Shown in pieces: positions 7,950-18,481 of a DNA stretch of 64,000 nt; the stretch's first letter is position 1, and each line of letters opens with the position of its first letter. The notes below the pieces were generated by a model. It made no database searches and had not been told where the DNA came from. It was given only the letters and a program-made list of their open reading frames with translations. Position numbers and translations under genes: made by a program. Source of the stretch: JAAZNF01 sp964561025 (lineage in GTDB: Bacteria; Myxococcota; B64-G9). Where the stretch lies: contig CAZLNM010000001.1 in the NCBI GenBank assembly GCA_964561025.1, positions 79,581-143,580 of the forward strand, in the 5' to 3' direction.

Positions 7950-9247
7950 GGTCCCTCCCCGCCCGGCGCGCACGTCCCCGGCGGCGGTCGAAAACGCAAG
8001 AAGGGCAGGCGCCGGCTCACGAAGCGCAGCGGCCCGTGCCGGTCCATCCATTCGGCGTAGGCACGGTAGACCGGGTCGCGCCCCAGGTGGCGCTCCTCGG
8101 TCCGCGCCCGCAGGAGGTAGATTCCGTTGACCAGCAGCAGGAGCAGCGAGCGGCGCAGCGCGTCCCCCACCCCGGCGCTCGAAAGAAATGGCATCGAGAT
8201 CAGCCACCAGGACAGGTTCTTCGAGAGGTAGGCGGGATGGCGCGCCAGGCGGTACGGCCCGTTGGTGAGGATGCCGCGGTGGGTGAGGTTCGAAAAGCGC
8301 AGCCCGAAGGTGAGCGTGCTCCAGGCGTACACGAAGAGGCAGGCGCAGATGGCTCCGCACCAGATCCAGCCGAGCGCGCCCTGCCCGACCCAGGCCTCCC
8401 AGTTGTCGCCGTGGTACGCGAAGTAGGGCCGCTCCAGGCCGTCCCAGATCGGCCGGTAGCACACCAGGGTCACCAGCCAGCCCAGCAGGGTGGCGTCGAC
8501 CGAGCGCAGGTGGGTGTCGAGGATGCGCGCTGAGAACAGGTACCCCGCCACGGTGAAGAGCAGGTCCACCCCCAGCGTGAGCAGGGCGGCCGCGCGCACC
8601 ACCTCGCCCGGCGTCCAGCCCGCGATCGCGAACCCCCGCAGATCTTCGAGCACGTTACACAGGTAGACGAACATGATGGGCGTGAAGAACCCTTTCACCG
8701 CCCAGCCGAGCGCGTGCTGGCGCAGCGCCTCCCGGTCGACGAGACGGAGCCGGCCCAGCAGCACCAGGCCCACCTGGAAGAAGCCGTCCTCCGGCTGCCG
8801 CAACCGCCCGTCGAGAAAGAAGATGCCGCCGGCGACGAGCACCAGGACGGGGAGCCCGACGAGCCGCAGCGCCATGGCGGCGGAATGGTAGAACCCGCTG
8901 TGGTACTCCGGGATGAGCCAGTACCACAGCCCCAGCACCCCCAGGGTCCCCGCCAGGCCCAACAGCTTCACCGCCACCCGCCGCAGGTCCGGCGGCCGCG
9001 CCTGGGCGAGGTCGAGCCCGCTGGAGGCGCGGCGGTGCGTCTTGCATCGCAGCAGGTCGAGTGCGCCAACGCTGAAGAGAAGCACCGAGAGCAGGAGCAG
9101 CTCGAGGTGCAAGGTGGGCTGCCCGGACTTCGCAAGCCACACGAACACGAGCCCGGCCACGGCCAGCCCCAGCCAGTTGTGCAGGCCGCGCGTGGCCGAC
9201 GGGGGCGGCGCGAGTGACTGGACGGGCGGCATGTCGACAGGACTCAT
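7928..9247 (-). CDS. Isoprenylcysteine carboxyl methyltransferase-like membrane protein
   Basis: 439 residues with about nine to ten hydrophobic segments. The C-terminal part has the ICMT/NnrU-type signature GPYRLARHPAYLSKNLSWW, then LLRARTEERHL and PVYRAYAEW, which bind S-adenosylmethionine in the methyltransferase family. The N-terminal half is an extra multi-pass region of unknown role, so the protein is about twice the size of simple ICMT-like proteins. I chose the start MSPVDMP at 9247, whose ATG overlaps the TGA of the upstream receiver gene (ATGA), over a start three codons earlier. The substrate is unknown. Confidence 0.8.
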   Translation of the reverse strand: MSPVDMPPVQSLAPPPSATRGLHNWLGLAVAGLVFVWLAKSGQPTLHLELLLLSVLLFSVGALDLLRCKTHRRASSGLDLAQARPPDLRRVAVKLLGLAGTLGVLGLWYWLIPEYHSGFYHSAAMALRLVGLPVLVLVAGGIFFLDGRLRQPEDGFFQVGLVLLGRLRLVDREALRQHALGWAVKGFFTPIMFVYLCNVLEDLRGFAIAGWTPGEVVRAAALLTLGVDLLFTVAGYLFSARILDTHLRSVDATLLGWLVTLVCYRPIWDGLERPYFAYHGDNWEAWVGQGALGWIWCGAICACLFVYAWSTLTFGLRFSNLTHRGILTNGPYRLARHPAYLSKNLSWWLISMPFLSSAGVGDALRRSLLLLLVNGIYLLRARTEERHLGRDPVYRAYAEWMDRHGPLRFVSRRLPFLRFRPPPGTCAPGGEGPCAAATL

Positions 9248-9729
9248 TCGGCACAAGCCAGGATGGCGCGGACCTTCTCGAGGAGCTGCTCCGGAAAGCG
9301 CTCGTCCTTGGCGACGAAACCGCGAAAGTTTCGTCGGATGAGCTCTTCGGCTTCGGCGAGAGACTTCAGCTCTTCCAGCGACTCCTGCACCGAACGGGGA
9401 TCGCGCGCCGAGTACAGCAAGAAGGGCACCGCGCGCAGTTCGGGGAAGGCCAGCCCCAGGCTCACGCCGAGCTGGCTGCCGGTCATGGCCATGCCGGTGT
9501 GGGTGCCGCTCTTGTCCTCGCGACTGCGACCGAGGGATTCGTAAAGCTCGATGTCCAGGATGAGCAGCGAAAGCCCGCGCAGGAAATCGGGCTCGGCCCG
9601 GACCCTTCGTTCCAGGTCCTCGGCGCCCGCGGCCACCCGCACCTCGAAGCCGGCATCCGCCAGTAGCTGCGCGGTGGTGGTCCGAGAGAACCGATCGTCT
9701 TCCACCAAGAGCACCGTTGGCCGCGACAT
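9244..9729 (-). CDS. Stand-alone response-regulator receiver protein
   Basis: 161 residues, starting MSRPTVLLVEDD (an in-frame ATG 28 codons upstream is not needed). The acidic pair in LLVEDD, the likely phosphoacceptor Asp in LLILDIEL, a Ser in LLYSARD, and the Lys in GFVAKDE are all in the expected order. An insertion of about 25 residues (rich in Ser/Thr/Gly, including SREDKSGTHTG) sits after the phosphoacceptor strand. There is no output domain, so it should act by protein contact. No histidine kinase is nearby; its partner could be the sigma54 activator encoded just upstream, though that is conjecture. Confidence 0.85.
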   Translation of the reverse strand: MSRPTVLLVEDDRFSRTTTAQLLADAGFEVRVAAGAEDLERRVRAEPDFLRGLSLLILDIELYESLGRSREDKSGTHTGMAMTGSQLGVSLGLAFPELRAVPFLLYSARDPRSVQESLEELKSLAEAEELIRRNFRGFVAKDERFPEQLLEKVRAILACAE

Positions 9730-9852
9730 GCCCGTCTCGCTCCTCGACTCCCCTCCGGACGCATGCTTACCACGTCCCGGCGAACCCTGGCAACCCAGCG
9801 GGCCCGCCCACAAACCTTTGGCTTCCCAAAGTGCAGCGTTCGCACCCAGAAG

Positions 9853-11592
<1,740 letters not shown>

Positions 11593-11735
11593 CCCGCCTC
11601 CCGACGCGACACCGGTCACGACCGGCCACAATCTATTAGCGCTCATGGGATGCAAACACAAGCGCGATGCTTTCGCTGGATCTGGAGGTTCTGCTCGCAT
11701 ACCATCCGGCTGATCGTATTTTTCGGGAGGTCGCG

Positions 11736-12800
11736 ATGCTGACACCGGTGGAGTTCGCAGGCGCCCGGATCCGCATCCTGGATCAGCGGCGCCTGCCGCA
11801 GGACGAGGTGTGGCTGGAGATCGGCTCGGTGGAGGAGCTCGCACGCGCCATCGAGACGCTCGCGGTGCGCGGGGCGCCAGCCATCGGCATCGCCGCGGCC
11901 TACGGCTGCGCCCTGGCGGCGAGACGGGCGGGGGCCGCGGAGCCTGCGCGTGCGCTCCATGCGGTGCTCTCCGCCGCCGAACGCCTGGCCCGGACCCGGC
12001 CGACCGCCGTCAACCTGTTCTGGGCGCTCGCGCGCATGCGAACGCGCGCCGAGGAGATCGCGGCCGCCGGCGGCGAGTTGGCGGAGGAGCTTCAGCGCGA
12101 GGCGGAGAAGATCCACGCCGAGGACCGCGCCGCCTGCGAAAAGATCGGCCGCTGGGGAGCCGAGCTGCTTCCGCAACAGGGCGGCGTGCTCACCCACTGC
12201 AACGCCGGGGCGCTGGCCACCGGCGGGTTCGGCACCGCCCTGGGGGTCATCCGGGCGGCGGTGGCGGCCGGAAAACGCATCCACGTCTACGCCGACGAGA
12301 CCCGGCCGCTGCTCCAGGGCGCGCGGCTCACCGCCTGGGAGCTTCAGCGAGACGGCATCCCGGTCACGCTCATCTGCGACAACATGGCCGCGCACCTCAT
12401 GCGCCAGGGCCACATCCAGGCTTGCGTGGTGGGCGCCGACCGTATCGCCCGCAACGGAGACACAGCCAACAAGATCGGCACCTACGGCGTCGCGGTGCTG
12501 GCCCGGCACCACAACATCCCCTTCTACGTGGCGGCGCCGTGGTCCACGGTGGACCTCGCGCTCCCCGACGGCTCGCGCATCCCCATCGAGGAGCGGGACG
12601 GCCAAGAGGTCCGCACCTTCCAGGGAGCGACCTCTGCGCCGGCCGGCGTGCCGGTGGCCAACCCGGCCTTCGACGTGACCCCCGCCTCGCTCCTCCAGGC
12701 CATCGTCACCGAGCGCGGCGTGGCCCGCGCCCCCGACCTGGCCGGGGATCTGCAACGGCTCGCCGCGAAAAACCTTGACAATCCGGGCGGGATTTCATAG
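11736..12800 (+). CDS. mtnA: S-methyl-5-thioribose-1-phosphate isomerase
   Basis: 354 residues. It converts 5-methylthioribose-1-phosphate to the ribulose isomer in methionine salvage. The start at 11736 (MLTPVEFAGARIRILDQ) follows GGGAGG at a good distance and removes a 23-codon unrelated extension. Family marks: VRGAPAIGIAAAYG, the catalytic-Cys loop HCNAGALATGGFGTALG, and the catalytic-Asp loop VGADRIARNGDTANKIGTYG. The length fits the family. It is divergent from the sigma54 activator and has no other methionine-salvage gene beside it; the next gene is ribosomal. Confidence 0.95.
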   Translation: MLTPVEFAGARIRILDQRRLPQDEVWLEIGSVEELARAIETLAVRGAPAIGIAAAYGCALAARRAGAAEPARALHAVLSAAERLARTRPTAVNLFWALARMRTRAEEIAAAGGELAEELQREAEKIHAEDRAACEKIGRWGAELLPQQGGVLTHCNAGALATGGFGTALGVIRAAVAAGKRIHVYADETRPLLQGARLTAWELQRDGIPVTLICDNMAAHLMRQGHIQACVVGADRIARNGDTANKIGTYGVAVLARHHNIPFYVAAPWSTVDLALPDGSRIPIEERDGQEVRTFQGATSAPAGVPVANPAFDVTPASLLQAIVTERGVARAPDLAGDLQRLAAKNLDNPGGIS

Positions 12801-12803
12801 CTT
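12775..12803 (+). promoter_or_regulatory. Sigma70-type promoter for rplU-rpmA
   Basis: A perfect TTGACA (12775-12780), a 17-base spacer and TAGCTT (12798-12803), overlapping the end of mtnA. The leader before rplU then contains a small perfect hairpin (arms CCCGGA 12811-12816 and TCCGGG 12821-12826), which could affect ribosomal-protein leader control. Confidence 0.6.
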
Positions 12804-12853
12804 CTGGCTCCCCGGAAAGGTCCGGGTAGTGTTGTATTGCAAGGAGCGGTTCC

Positions 12854-13171
12854 ATGTATGCCGTGATTCGCACCGGAGGCAAGCAGTACCGGGTCGAGAA
12901 GGGCACCCGTGTCCGGGTCGAGAAGCTCTCCGGCTCGGTGGGCGACGAGATCAAGCTCGACGACGTGCTGCTCATCGGTGGCACCACCGACATCAAGGTC
13001 GGCACCCCGCGGGTGAGCGGCGCCTCGGTCACCGCCAAGATCCTGGAGCAGGACCGCGCGGCCAAGGTGCTGGTGTACAAGGTCAAGAAGCGCAAGAAGT
13101 ACCGCAAGACCATCGGGCACCGCCAGCCGTTCACCTGCATCGAGATCACCGGCATTTCGACCGGGGCCTGA
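12854..13171 (+). CDS. rplU: 50S ribosomal protein L21
   Basis: 105 residues, full length. It opens MYAVIRTGGKQYRVEKG, the universal L21 start, and contains the basic VYKVKKRKKYRKTIGHRQPFT segment that contacts 23S rRNA. The start is preceded by AAGGAG. It is followed 12 bases later by rpmA, as in most bacteria. Confidence 0.98.
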   Translation: MYAVIRTGGKQYRVEKGTRVRVEKLSGSVGDEIKLDDVLLIGGTTDIKVGTPRVSGASVTAKILEQDRAAKVLVYKVKKRKKYRKTIGHRQPFTCIEITGISTGA

Positions 13172-13183
13172 GAGGAGGATGCC

Positions 13184-13453
13184 ATGGCGCACAAGAAAGG
13201 ACAGGGCGCTTGCCGCAACGGGCGTGACAGCCACGGCCAGCGGCGCGGTGTCAAGATCTACGCCGGCCAGAAGGTTCGCGCGGGCAACATCCTGACCCGG
13301 CAGCTCGGGACCCTCATCTACCCGGGAAAGAATGTCGGCATGGGCCGCGACTTCACCTTGTTCGCCAAGTGCGACGGGGTGGTGCGCTACCGGCGCCAGG
13401 GTCGCCACCGGCACCTGGCCTGGGTCGAGCCCGCGCCGAGCGCCGCGAACTGA
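13184..13453 (+). CDS. rpmA: 50S ribosomal protein L27
   Basis: 89 residues. The N-terminus MAHKKGQGACRNGRDS is the L27 tail that reaches the peptidyl-transferase centre, here with a Cys where Ser or Thr is usual, and with no sign of an N-terminal cleavage extension. The core (YAGQKVRAGNILTRQLGT, YPGKNVGMGRDFTLFA) is standard. AGAGGAGG precedes the start. A strong terminator follows the gene and separates it from obgE. Confidence 0.98.
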   Translation: MAHKKGQGACRNGRDSHGQRRGVKIYAGQKVRAGNILTRQLGTLIYPGKNVGMGRDFTLFAKCDGVVRYRRQGRHRHLAWVEPAPSAAN

Positions 13454-13480
13454 TCCTGCACCCGGGTCCTCCGCATGACC

Positions 13481-13508
13481 GGCCACGGATTTCCGTGGCC
13501 TTTTTTTT
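13481..13508 (+). terminator. Rho-independent terminator after rpmA
   Basis: Perfect 8-bp stem GGCCACGG / CCGTGGCC (13481-13488 and 13493-13500) with loop ATTT, followed directly by eight T (13501-13508). It lies 27 bases after the rpmA stop and 47 bases before the obgE start, so obgE probably has its own promoter or depends on read-through. Confidence 0.93.
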
Positions 13509-13555
13509 ACGGGCGGCGGCGGCCGGGATCGCTCGAGGTGTGGATTGGATCGAAC

Positions 13556-14596
13556 ATGAACTTCGTCGACGAGGCCATCATCGAGGTCCGTTCGGGCAAG
13601 GGCGGCGACGGCTGCGTCTCGTTCCGCCGTGAAAAATACGTCCCGCGCGGCGGGCCCAACGGCGGCGACGGCGGCCGCGGTGGCAGCGTCATCCTGCGGG
13701 CCGATCCCGAGCTCACCACCCTGATGGACCACCGCTACAAGCGGCACTACCGGGCCAAGAACGGCCAGCCCGGCCGGGGCAGCGACTGCAACGGCGCCGC
13801 GGCCGAGGACCTGGTGGTGCGGGTCCCGCCGGGCACCCGGGTGTTCGACGACGAGAGCGGCGAGCGGCTGGGCGACCTGGACGAGGCCGGCGCCGAGCTG
13901 GTGGTGGCCCGTGGCGGCCGCGGCGGCCGGGGGAACATGCACTTCGCCACCCCCACCTGCCAGGCGCCGCGCAAGGCCGAGACCGGCGGTCCCGCCGAGG
14001 AGCGCCGCCTGCGCCTGGAGCTGCGGCTGCTGGCCGACGTTGGCGTGGTGGGGTTCCCCAACGCCGGAAAGTCCACGCTGGTGGCGCGGGTGTCGCGGGC
14101 CCGGCCCAAGATCGCCGACTACCCGTTCACCACCCTCGTGCCCACCCTCGGGGTGGTGCCTGTCGGCGAGGGCGATTCCTTCGTGATCGCCGACGTTCCC
14201 GGGTTGATCGAGGGCGCCCACCAGGGGGCCGGCCTCGGCGACCGGTTTTTGAAACACGTCGAGCGTTGCGCGCTGCTGGTCCACCTGGTCACCTGGCACC
14301 CCGGTGACCCGCCCGAGCCCGAGCACCTGCTGCGGCGCTTCGACGCCATCGAGCGCGAGATGGCATTGTTCAGCCCGGAGCTTTCGCGCAAGCCACGGCT
14401 GGTGGCGATCTCCAAGCTGGACCTCGCCGAGGTGCGTGATCTGCTCCCCGGGGCCCGCAAGTTGTTCACCCGGCGCAAGAAGAGGTTGTTTGCCTTCTCG
14501 GCCGCCACCGGCGAGGGCCTGGACCGTCTGCTCGCCGAGGTGGCCCGGCGCCTCCAGCGCCTGCGAAAGCATCACGGCCACCGCCCGCGAACCTGA
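13556..14596 (+). CDS. obgE: Obg/CgtA GTPase
   Basis: 346 residues from MNFVDEAIIEV; upstream in-frame ATG codons fall in the terminator and are rejected. The Gly-rich Obg fold (GKGGDGCVSFRREKYVPRGG, GGDGGRGG) occupies about 1-158. The G domain follows with the P-loop GFPNAGKST, switch region DYPFTTLVP, DVPGLIEGA, and a terminal SAATGEGLDRLLAEVARRL. Obg acts in large-subunit assembly and stress signalling. There is no C-terminal OCT domain, as in many proteobacteria. Confidence 0.97.
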   Translation: MNFVDEAIIEVRSGKGGDGCVSFRREKYVPRGGPNGGDGGRGGSVILRADPELTTLMDHRYKRHYRAKNGQPGRGSDCNGAAAEDLVVRVPPGTRVFDDESGERLGDLDEAGAELVVARGGRGGRGNMHFATPTCQAPRKAETGGPAEERRLRLELRLLADVGVVGFPNAGKSTLVARVSRARPKIADYPFTTLVPTLGVVPVGEGDSFVIADVPGLIEGAHQGAGLGDRFLKHVERCALLVHLVTWHPGDPPEPEHLLRRFDAIEREMALFSPELSRKPRLVAISKLDLAEVRDLLPGARKLFTRRKKRLFAFSAATGEGLDRLLAEVARRLQRLRKHHGHRPRT

Positions 14597-14839
14597 CCAT
14601 CACATCTCAGAGCTGCATATTGTTCTTTGGCGGCGGGAGGCACGCCCCAAAAAAAGCCCGGCTCTACACATGAGACCGAGAACTCGACCGCTGGACAAAT
14701 GCGCCGGCTCAAGCTCACGTTGCCGCCTGACGGCTCGCGCCGCCCTTCTCCTCGGCAAAATGCCTGCCGTACGCAGAGGTTTCGACCGAACACACCGCTC
14801 TCACCACAAACCATCCAGTCGAGGTTCTGTCTCGGTGGC

Positions 14840-15874
14840 TCAGCGGGTGCGGGTGACCTTGGACAGGCCCCGCGGCGCGTCCAGGGGACAGCCCCGGGCC
14901 GCGGCCAGGTGCCGCGCCAGGAGCTGGCCCGGCATCACGGTCAAGATCGGGCTCAACCACTCCGGCACGCGCCCCGGTAAAACCATCTGTACCCGGGCCA
15001 GGCGCAACGCGCGCCGTTCTCCGGAGATCACCAGAAGCTCCGCCCCCCGCCGGCGCAGCTCGTGCGCCAGGCCGAACGTGTCGGGGAACACCCGGCCCGC
15101 GGGCATGACCAGCAGCACCGGAAAATCTCGCTCCACCATGGCGATGGGGCCGTGGCGGAAGTCGGCGCTGGAGTAGGGATCGGCGGTGAGGTAGGCGAGC
15201 TCCTTGAGCTTGAGGGCGATCTCGAAGGCCGTGGCGTAGTTGTATCCCCGGCCGATGACCGACAGGCGCTGCGCGTAGCGGTAGCGCGCCGCGGCCACAT
15301 CAAGGCCCGCGCCGGCCGAGAGGACCCGCCCCGCCATCTCGGGGATCCGCGAAAGCTCCCGGCGCTCGGCGGCGGTTCCCTCCAACGCCAGGCTGAGCAT
15401 GGCCAGGGCCGCAAGCTCGGCGGTGTAGCTCTTGGTGGCGGCCACGCTGCGCTCGGCACCGGCGCAGAGCCGGATCACGTCGTCGGACTCGCGCTCGAGC
15501 GGGCCCGACTGGTTCACCAGCGCCACGCAATAGGCGCCCTGGCGGCGGGCCTGGCGCGCCACCGCGCACAGGTCCTCCGAGGCGCCCGACTGCGAGATGG
15601 CCAGCACCGCGTAGCCCGCGAGGTCTGGCGGGCGGCGGTAGCGGGTGAACATGGAGGGCGCGGCCAGCGCCACCACCATCCGGTTGCGCACGCCGAAGAG
15701 GTACTTGGCGTACAGCGCGGCGTTGTCGGAGGAGCCCCGCGCCACCAGCAGCAGCCCGCGCGGGGAGGCCGCTCGCAGGCGCCGGGCCACATCTGCCACC
15801 GCGCGCGACTGGGACGAGAGCAGCCGCTCCAGCACCGCAGGCTGCGAGGCGATCTCCCGGTCGAGGTGGGTCAT
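14840..15874 (-). CDS. SIS domain sugar-phosphate isomerase/aminotransferase-like protein
   Basis: 344 residues with two SIS (sugar isomerase) domains and no glutaminase domain. Domain 1: GLLLVARGSSDNAALYAKYL and VLAISQSGASEDL. Domain 2: SVIGRGYNYATAFEIALKLKEL and SSADFRHGPIAMVE, the GlmS-type isomerase signature. It resembles the C-terminal half of GlmS or AgaS/FrlB-type deaminases, so it may isomerise or deaminate an amino-sugar phosphate; the substrate is not determined. It lies 12 bases after the polysaccharide export gene and closes that operon, which suggests a role in making the sugar precursor for the exported polymer. Confidence 0.85.
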   Translation of the reverse strand: MTHLDREIASQPAVLERLLSSQSRAVADVARRLRAASPRGLLLVARGSSDNAALYAKYLFGVRNRMVVALAAPSMFTRYRRPPDLAGYAVLAISQSGASEDLCAVARQARRQGAYCVALVNQSGPLERESDDVIRLCAGAERSVAATKSYTAELAALAMLSLALEGTAAERRELSRIPEMAGRVLSAGAGLDVAAARYRYAQRLSVIGRGYNYATAFEIALKLKELAYLTADPYSSADFRHGPIAMVERDFPVLLVMPAGRVFPDTFGLAHELRRRGAELLVISGERRALRLARVQMVLPGRVPEWLSPILTVMPGQLLARHLAAARGCPLDAPRGLSKVTRTR

Positions 15875-15886
15875 GGACGGGGCGCG

Positions 15887-16480
15887 CTACCAGATGCTCT
15901 CGGGGACGTACACGATGTCGCCCGGGCGCAGGAAGAAGTTGCGCGTCTTGCCCTCGGCGATGGCCTCCACCGGGACGAAGAATTTCCTCTCCTCGCCGTT
16001 CTCCAGGCGGGTGACGTTGGTCTGGTTCTTGCTCGCCATCTTGGTGAAGCCGCCGGCCATGCTCACCGCCTGGATGATGGTCATGTTGTCCTCGTAGCGG
16101 AAGGTGCCGGGCTTGTTGACCTCGCCGAACACCGAGACCTTCTTGGAGTTGTACTCGCGGATGATGATGCTCACCTGGGGGTTGCGCAGGAACTTCTCGC
16201 CCAGCTTCTTCTGCAGCGTCTCGGCCAGATCGGAGCTGGTCATGCCCTCCACCGCCAGCCTTCCGATGAGCGGGTAGTTGACGGTGCCGCCCGAGCCCAC
16301 CGCGAAGATGCCGCTGAGCTCGGCCTCGTCGTACACCTTGATCTCCACCACGTCGCCCGGCCCCAGGGTCGAGGCCGCCACCACCACACCCTCGGAAACC
16401 ACGGGTGTCTCGGGGACCTTCTTCCACGAGCAGGCCCCCACCGCGAAATACAGCACGAACCAGACCAAGAGCCGTTTCAT
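15887..16480 (-). CDS. Polysaccharide biosynthesis/export lipoprotein (Wza family)
   Basis: 197 residues. The start MKRLLVWFVLYFAVGAC gives a signal peptide with the lipid-modified Cys in VGAC; a GTG five codons earlier is less likely because GTGAGGTG looks like its ribosome-binding site. The poly-export domain begins LGPGDVVEIKVYDEAELSG and includes VNYPLIGRLAVEG; one SLBB-like domain follows (KVSVFGEVNKPGTFRYEDN, IIQAVSMAGGFTKMA, LRPGDIVYVPE). Such proteins form the outer-membrane channel for capsule or exopolysaccharide. There is no Wzc kinase or glycosyltransferase gene in the window, so synthesis must be encoded elsewhere. Confidence 0.92.
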   Translation of the reverse strand: MKRLLVWFVLYFAVGACSWKKVPETPVVSEGVVVAASTLGPGDVVEIKVYDEAELSGIFAVGSGGTVNYPLIGRLAVEGMTSSDLAETLQKKLGEKFLRNPQVSIIIREYNSKKVSVFGEVNKPGTFRYEDNMTIIQAVSMAGGFTKMASKNQTNVTRLENGEERKFFVPVEAIAEGKTRNFFLRPGDIVYVPESIW

Positions 16481-16519
16481 GATCCCGCACCTCACGGCAT
16501 CATCCTACTCGGGGTGCGC

Positions 16520-17752
16520 TCAGTAGTCTATCCCGACGTGGAGATCGATCATGTGCTTCTGGTAGCCGGCGGCGCCGCCGTTGAGCGGCTGGGTGTAGTC
16601 GGTGAACACGCCCTGGAAGGTGTACCCCAGGCCGAAATTCAGCCACTCCAGGGCGTAATAGTCGGCCGTCACGCGCGCGGTCAGGAAGTAGTCCGTCCGG
16701 TCGGACGGGCTGGTGGTCTGGATGGAGGTGCCGTAGGAGAGGAAGTCGAACCCGACGTCGGCCGAGAGGGCGAACTTCCCCGCGATCTGCTGCCGGAAGC
16801 GGCCGTAGATCCGGTCCTGGCCGAAATACACGAACAACACCACCGGCTGGAAATTGCGGCTGTAGCCGAACTGCAGGAAGGTCGTTCCGGCGGTGTAGCT
16901 GAGCTCCGCCTGGCCGATGACCGAGCGGTAGCCGGAGCCGGTGTAGCCGGTGCGCGACGGCAGCAACGAGTCTCCGTAGCCGGCCTTCACCACCAGCGAG
17001 ATGGTCGGAGTGATCTGGCCGATGAGGCCCACCGTGGCCCGGATGGCGTTGACGTCCATGTTCTGGCTGCCGTCCTGGTAGGCATTGGGGTAGCGGCGCA
17101 GGTCGGCGTCGAAATCGACGGCGACGGCGGTCTTGGGCAGGAACTTCCACTTCCCCGAGAAGTACGCCCGGTGGGCGTAACTCGAGAGGGCGGAGGCGTT
17201 CACCCCGCTGTCGTCGAACCAGTCGAGGAAGAAGCCGTAGGCCAGGTCGAACATCATGGCCCCACCGCCGGGCTTGATCTGGAAGTGGACCTTGGCCTCG
17301 TTGTCGGTGCGGTTGAACTTGCCGGCGAAGGAGGTGTAGCGCGGGTCGCCGCTGCGCGAGAAGACGTCTTCCAGGAAGAAACTCACCGCGCCGTTGGGGT
17401 TGATCCCCAGCTTGAGATCGGCCTCGCCGGCCACGGCGGAGAGGTCCCGCGTGGCGGCCTTCTGCACGCCCAGGTAGCGGTCGTACCCGACCTTGGCGTT
17501 CATGTCGAAGGAGACCGACTCGGAGGGGAAGTTGAGCGCGAACCCGGGCCGGATCTTGAGCAGCAGATCACCGGTGGCGTCCTCGGGGAAATACCCCGGG
17601 TTGGTGTCGTACACCAGGTCCAGGCTGAACAACAGGTGCAGCCGACCCTCCCCGGCCTTGATGCCCTTCCCCCGGGCAGAACTCTGCGGGCTCGCGGCCA
17701 GAACAACGATCGCGCACAGGGCCATCCACGTCGTCTTCCCAGTTGCTCTCAT
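16520..17752 (-). CDS. Outer-membrane beta-barrel protein of the export operon
   Basis: 410 residues with a signal peptide (to about SSARG). The mature part is made of alternating-hydrophobicity strands with aromatic ends (LHLLFSLDLVYDTNPGYF, AYFSGKWKFLPKTAVAVDFD, FLQFGYSRNFQPVVLFVYFG) and ends HMIDLHVGIDY with a terminal aromatic residue, as outer-membrane barrels do. It resembles the BBP2-type barrels that accompany Wza-like proteins in myxobacterial exopolysaccharide clusters. It probably forms or stabilises the export pore; the exact role is not established. Confidence 0.8.
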   Translation of the reverse strand: MRATGKTTWMALCAIVVLAASPQSSARGKGIKAGEGRLHLLFSLDLVYDTNPGYFPEDATGDLLLKIRPGFALNFPSESVSFDMNAKVGYDRYLGVQKAATRDLSAVAGEADLKLGINPNGAVSFFLEDVFSRSGDPRYTSFAGKFNRTDNEAKVHFQIKPGGGAMMFDLAYGFFLDWFDDSGVNASALSSYAHRAYFSGKWKFLPKTAVAVDFDADLRRYPNAYQDGSQNMDVNAIRATVGLIGQITPTISLVVKAGYGDSLLPSRTGYTGSGYRSVIGQAELSYTAGTTFLQFGYSRNFQPVVLFVYFGQDRIYGRFRQQIAGKFALSADVGFDFLSYGTSIQTTSPSDRTDYFLTARVTADYYALEWLNFGLGYTFQGVFTDYTQPLNGGAAGYQKHMIDLHVGIDY

Positions 17753-17854
17753 CTCTGCCCGTCTCGAATGTCGACCGGCCCCACTTTATCCGGCTCGCGT
17801 GTTTTCAGCAACAATTCCTTGGCCCCGCGCTCCGCTCGTCACGGGCCACACCGC

Positions 17855-18418
17855 TCACTGGTACGGGCTGGCGGCGGGCGGGCGCACCACCGGAGTATCC
17901 GGCAGCGGGATCATGGTCGGATCCTCTTGAGGGACCACATCCCGATCCACTTCGATCTCGACGTTGGTCTTGCCCACCGCGAACGCCAGCTCGCCGACGC
18001 ATTGCTCGGCCTCGGTCTTCAGGATCTTGATCTTCTGGTGCGAGATGACCAGCTTGTGGAACTCGTGGGCGCTGGTGTCGCTCTCGCCCTTGGCAACCGC
18101 CTCCTGGAGGGCCACGTCCGCCTGCTCCGAGATTCGGATGAGACCCTTGATGCTGGTGAGCTTCTCGTTGACGCAGTTGACCTTGATGACGTCCTTCTCG
18201 TCACGGGCTTCCTTGAGGAGTTTCAGCACCGTGCCCAGGATCTGCTTCATCTCGGCGAGGTACTGGGCCGAGCGCTCGAGCTTCTCTGCGTCCGGGAGCG
18301 CCGCCGCGCGTTCGAACTCGGAGGTGATTCCGCCTCTGGCCTCGGGGTTCGGTTGCCCCTCGCCAATCGCTGGCCAGATGAGAGAAAGCACAAGCAAAAA
18401 CGCCGTCTTTCGCATCAT
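17855..18418 (-). CDS. Secreted helical protein of the export operon
   Basis: 187 residues from the ATG at 18418, which follows AGGAGGTG; an ATG six codons upstream lies before that site. A signal peptide (MMRKTAFLLVLSLIWPAIGEG) precedes a helical, charged domain with two Cys (NCVNEKLTSIKGL and EAEQCVGELAFAVGKTNVEIEV) and a Pro-rich tail. It is the first gene behind a near-consensus promoter and is followed by the barrel and export genes. The family is not recognised with certainty; similar small helical proteins head EPS-export gene sets in Myxococcota. The role is unknown. Confidence 0.75.
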   Translation of the reverse strand: MMRKTAFLLVLSLIWPAIGEGQPNPEARGGITSEFERAAALPDAEKLERSAQYLAEMKQILGTVLKLLKEARDEKDVIKVNCVNEKLTSIKGLIRISEQADVALQEAVAKGESDTSAHEFHKLVISHQKIKILKTEAEQCVGELAFAVGKTNVEIEVDRDVVPQEDPTMIPLPDTPVVRPPAASPYQ

Positions 18419-18481
18419 GTCACACCTCCTGGCCATCGCAACATACCGGAATAACTACATAAAATCCGACGGCGCGCGTTT

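Noticed and set aside
14597..14839. Short ORFs between obgE and the SIS gene
   Set aside because: No ribosome-binding site or family match; convergent intergenic sequence of 243 bases in which I see no terminator or RNA gene.
15062..18454. Plus-strand ORF of 1130 codons
   Set aside because: Antisense to the SIS, Wza-type and barrel genes; no recognisable domain.
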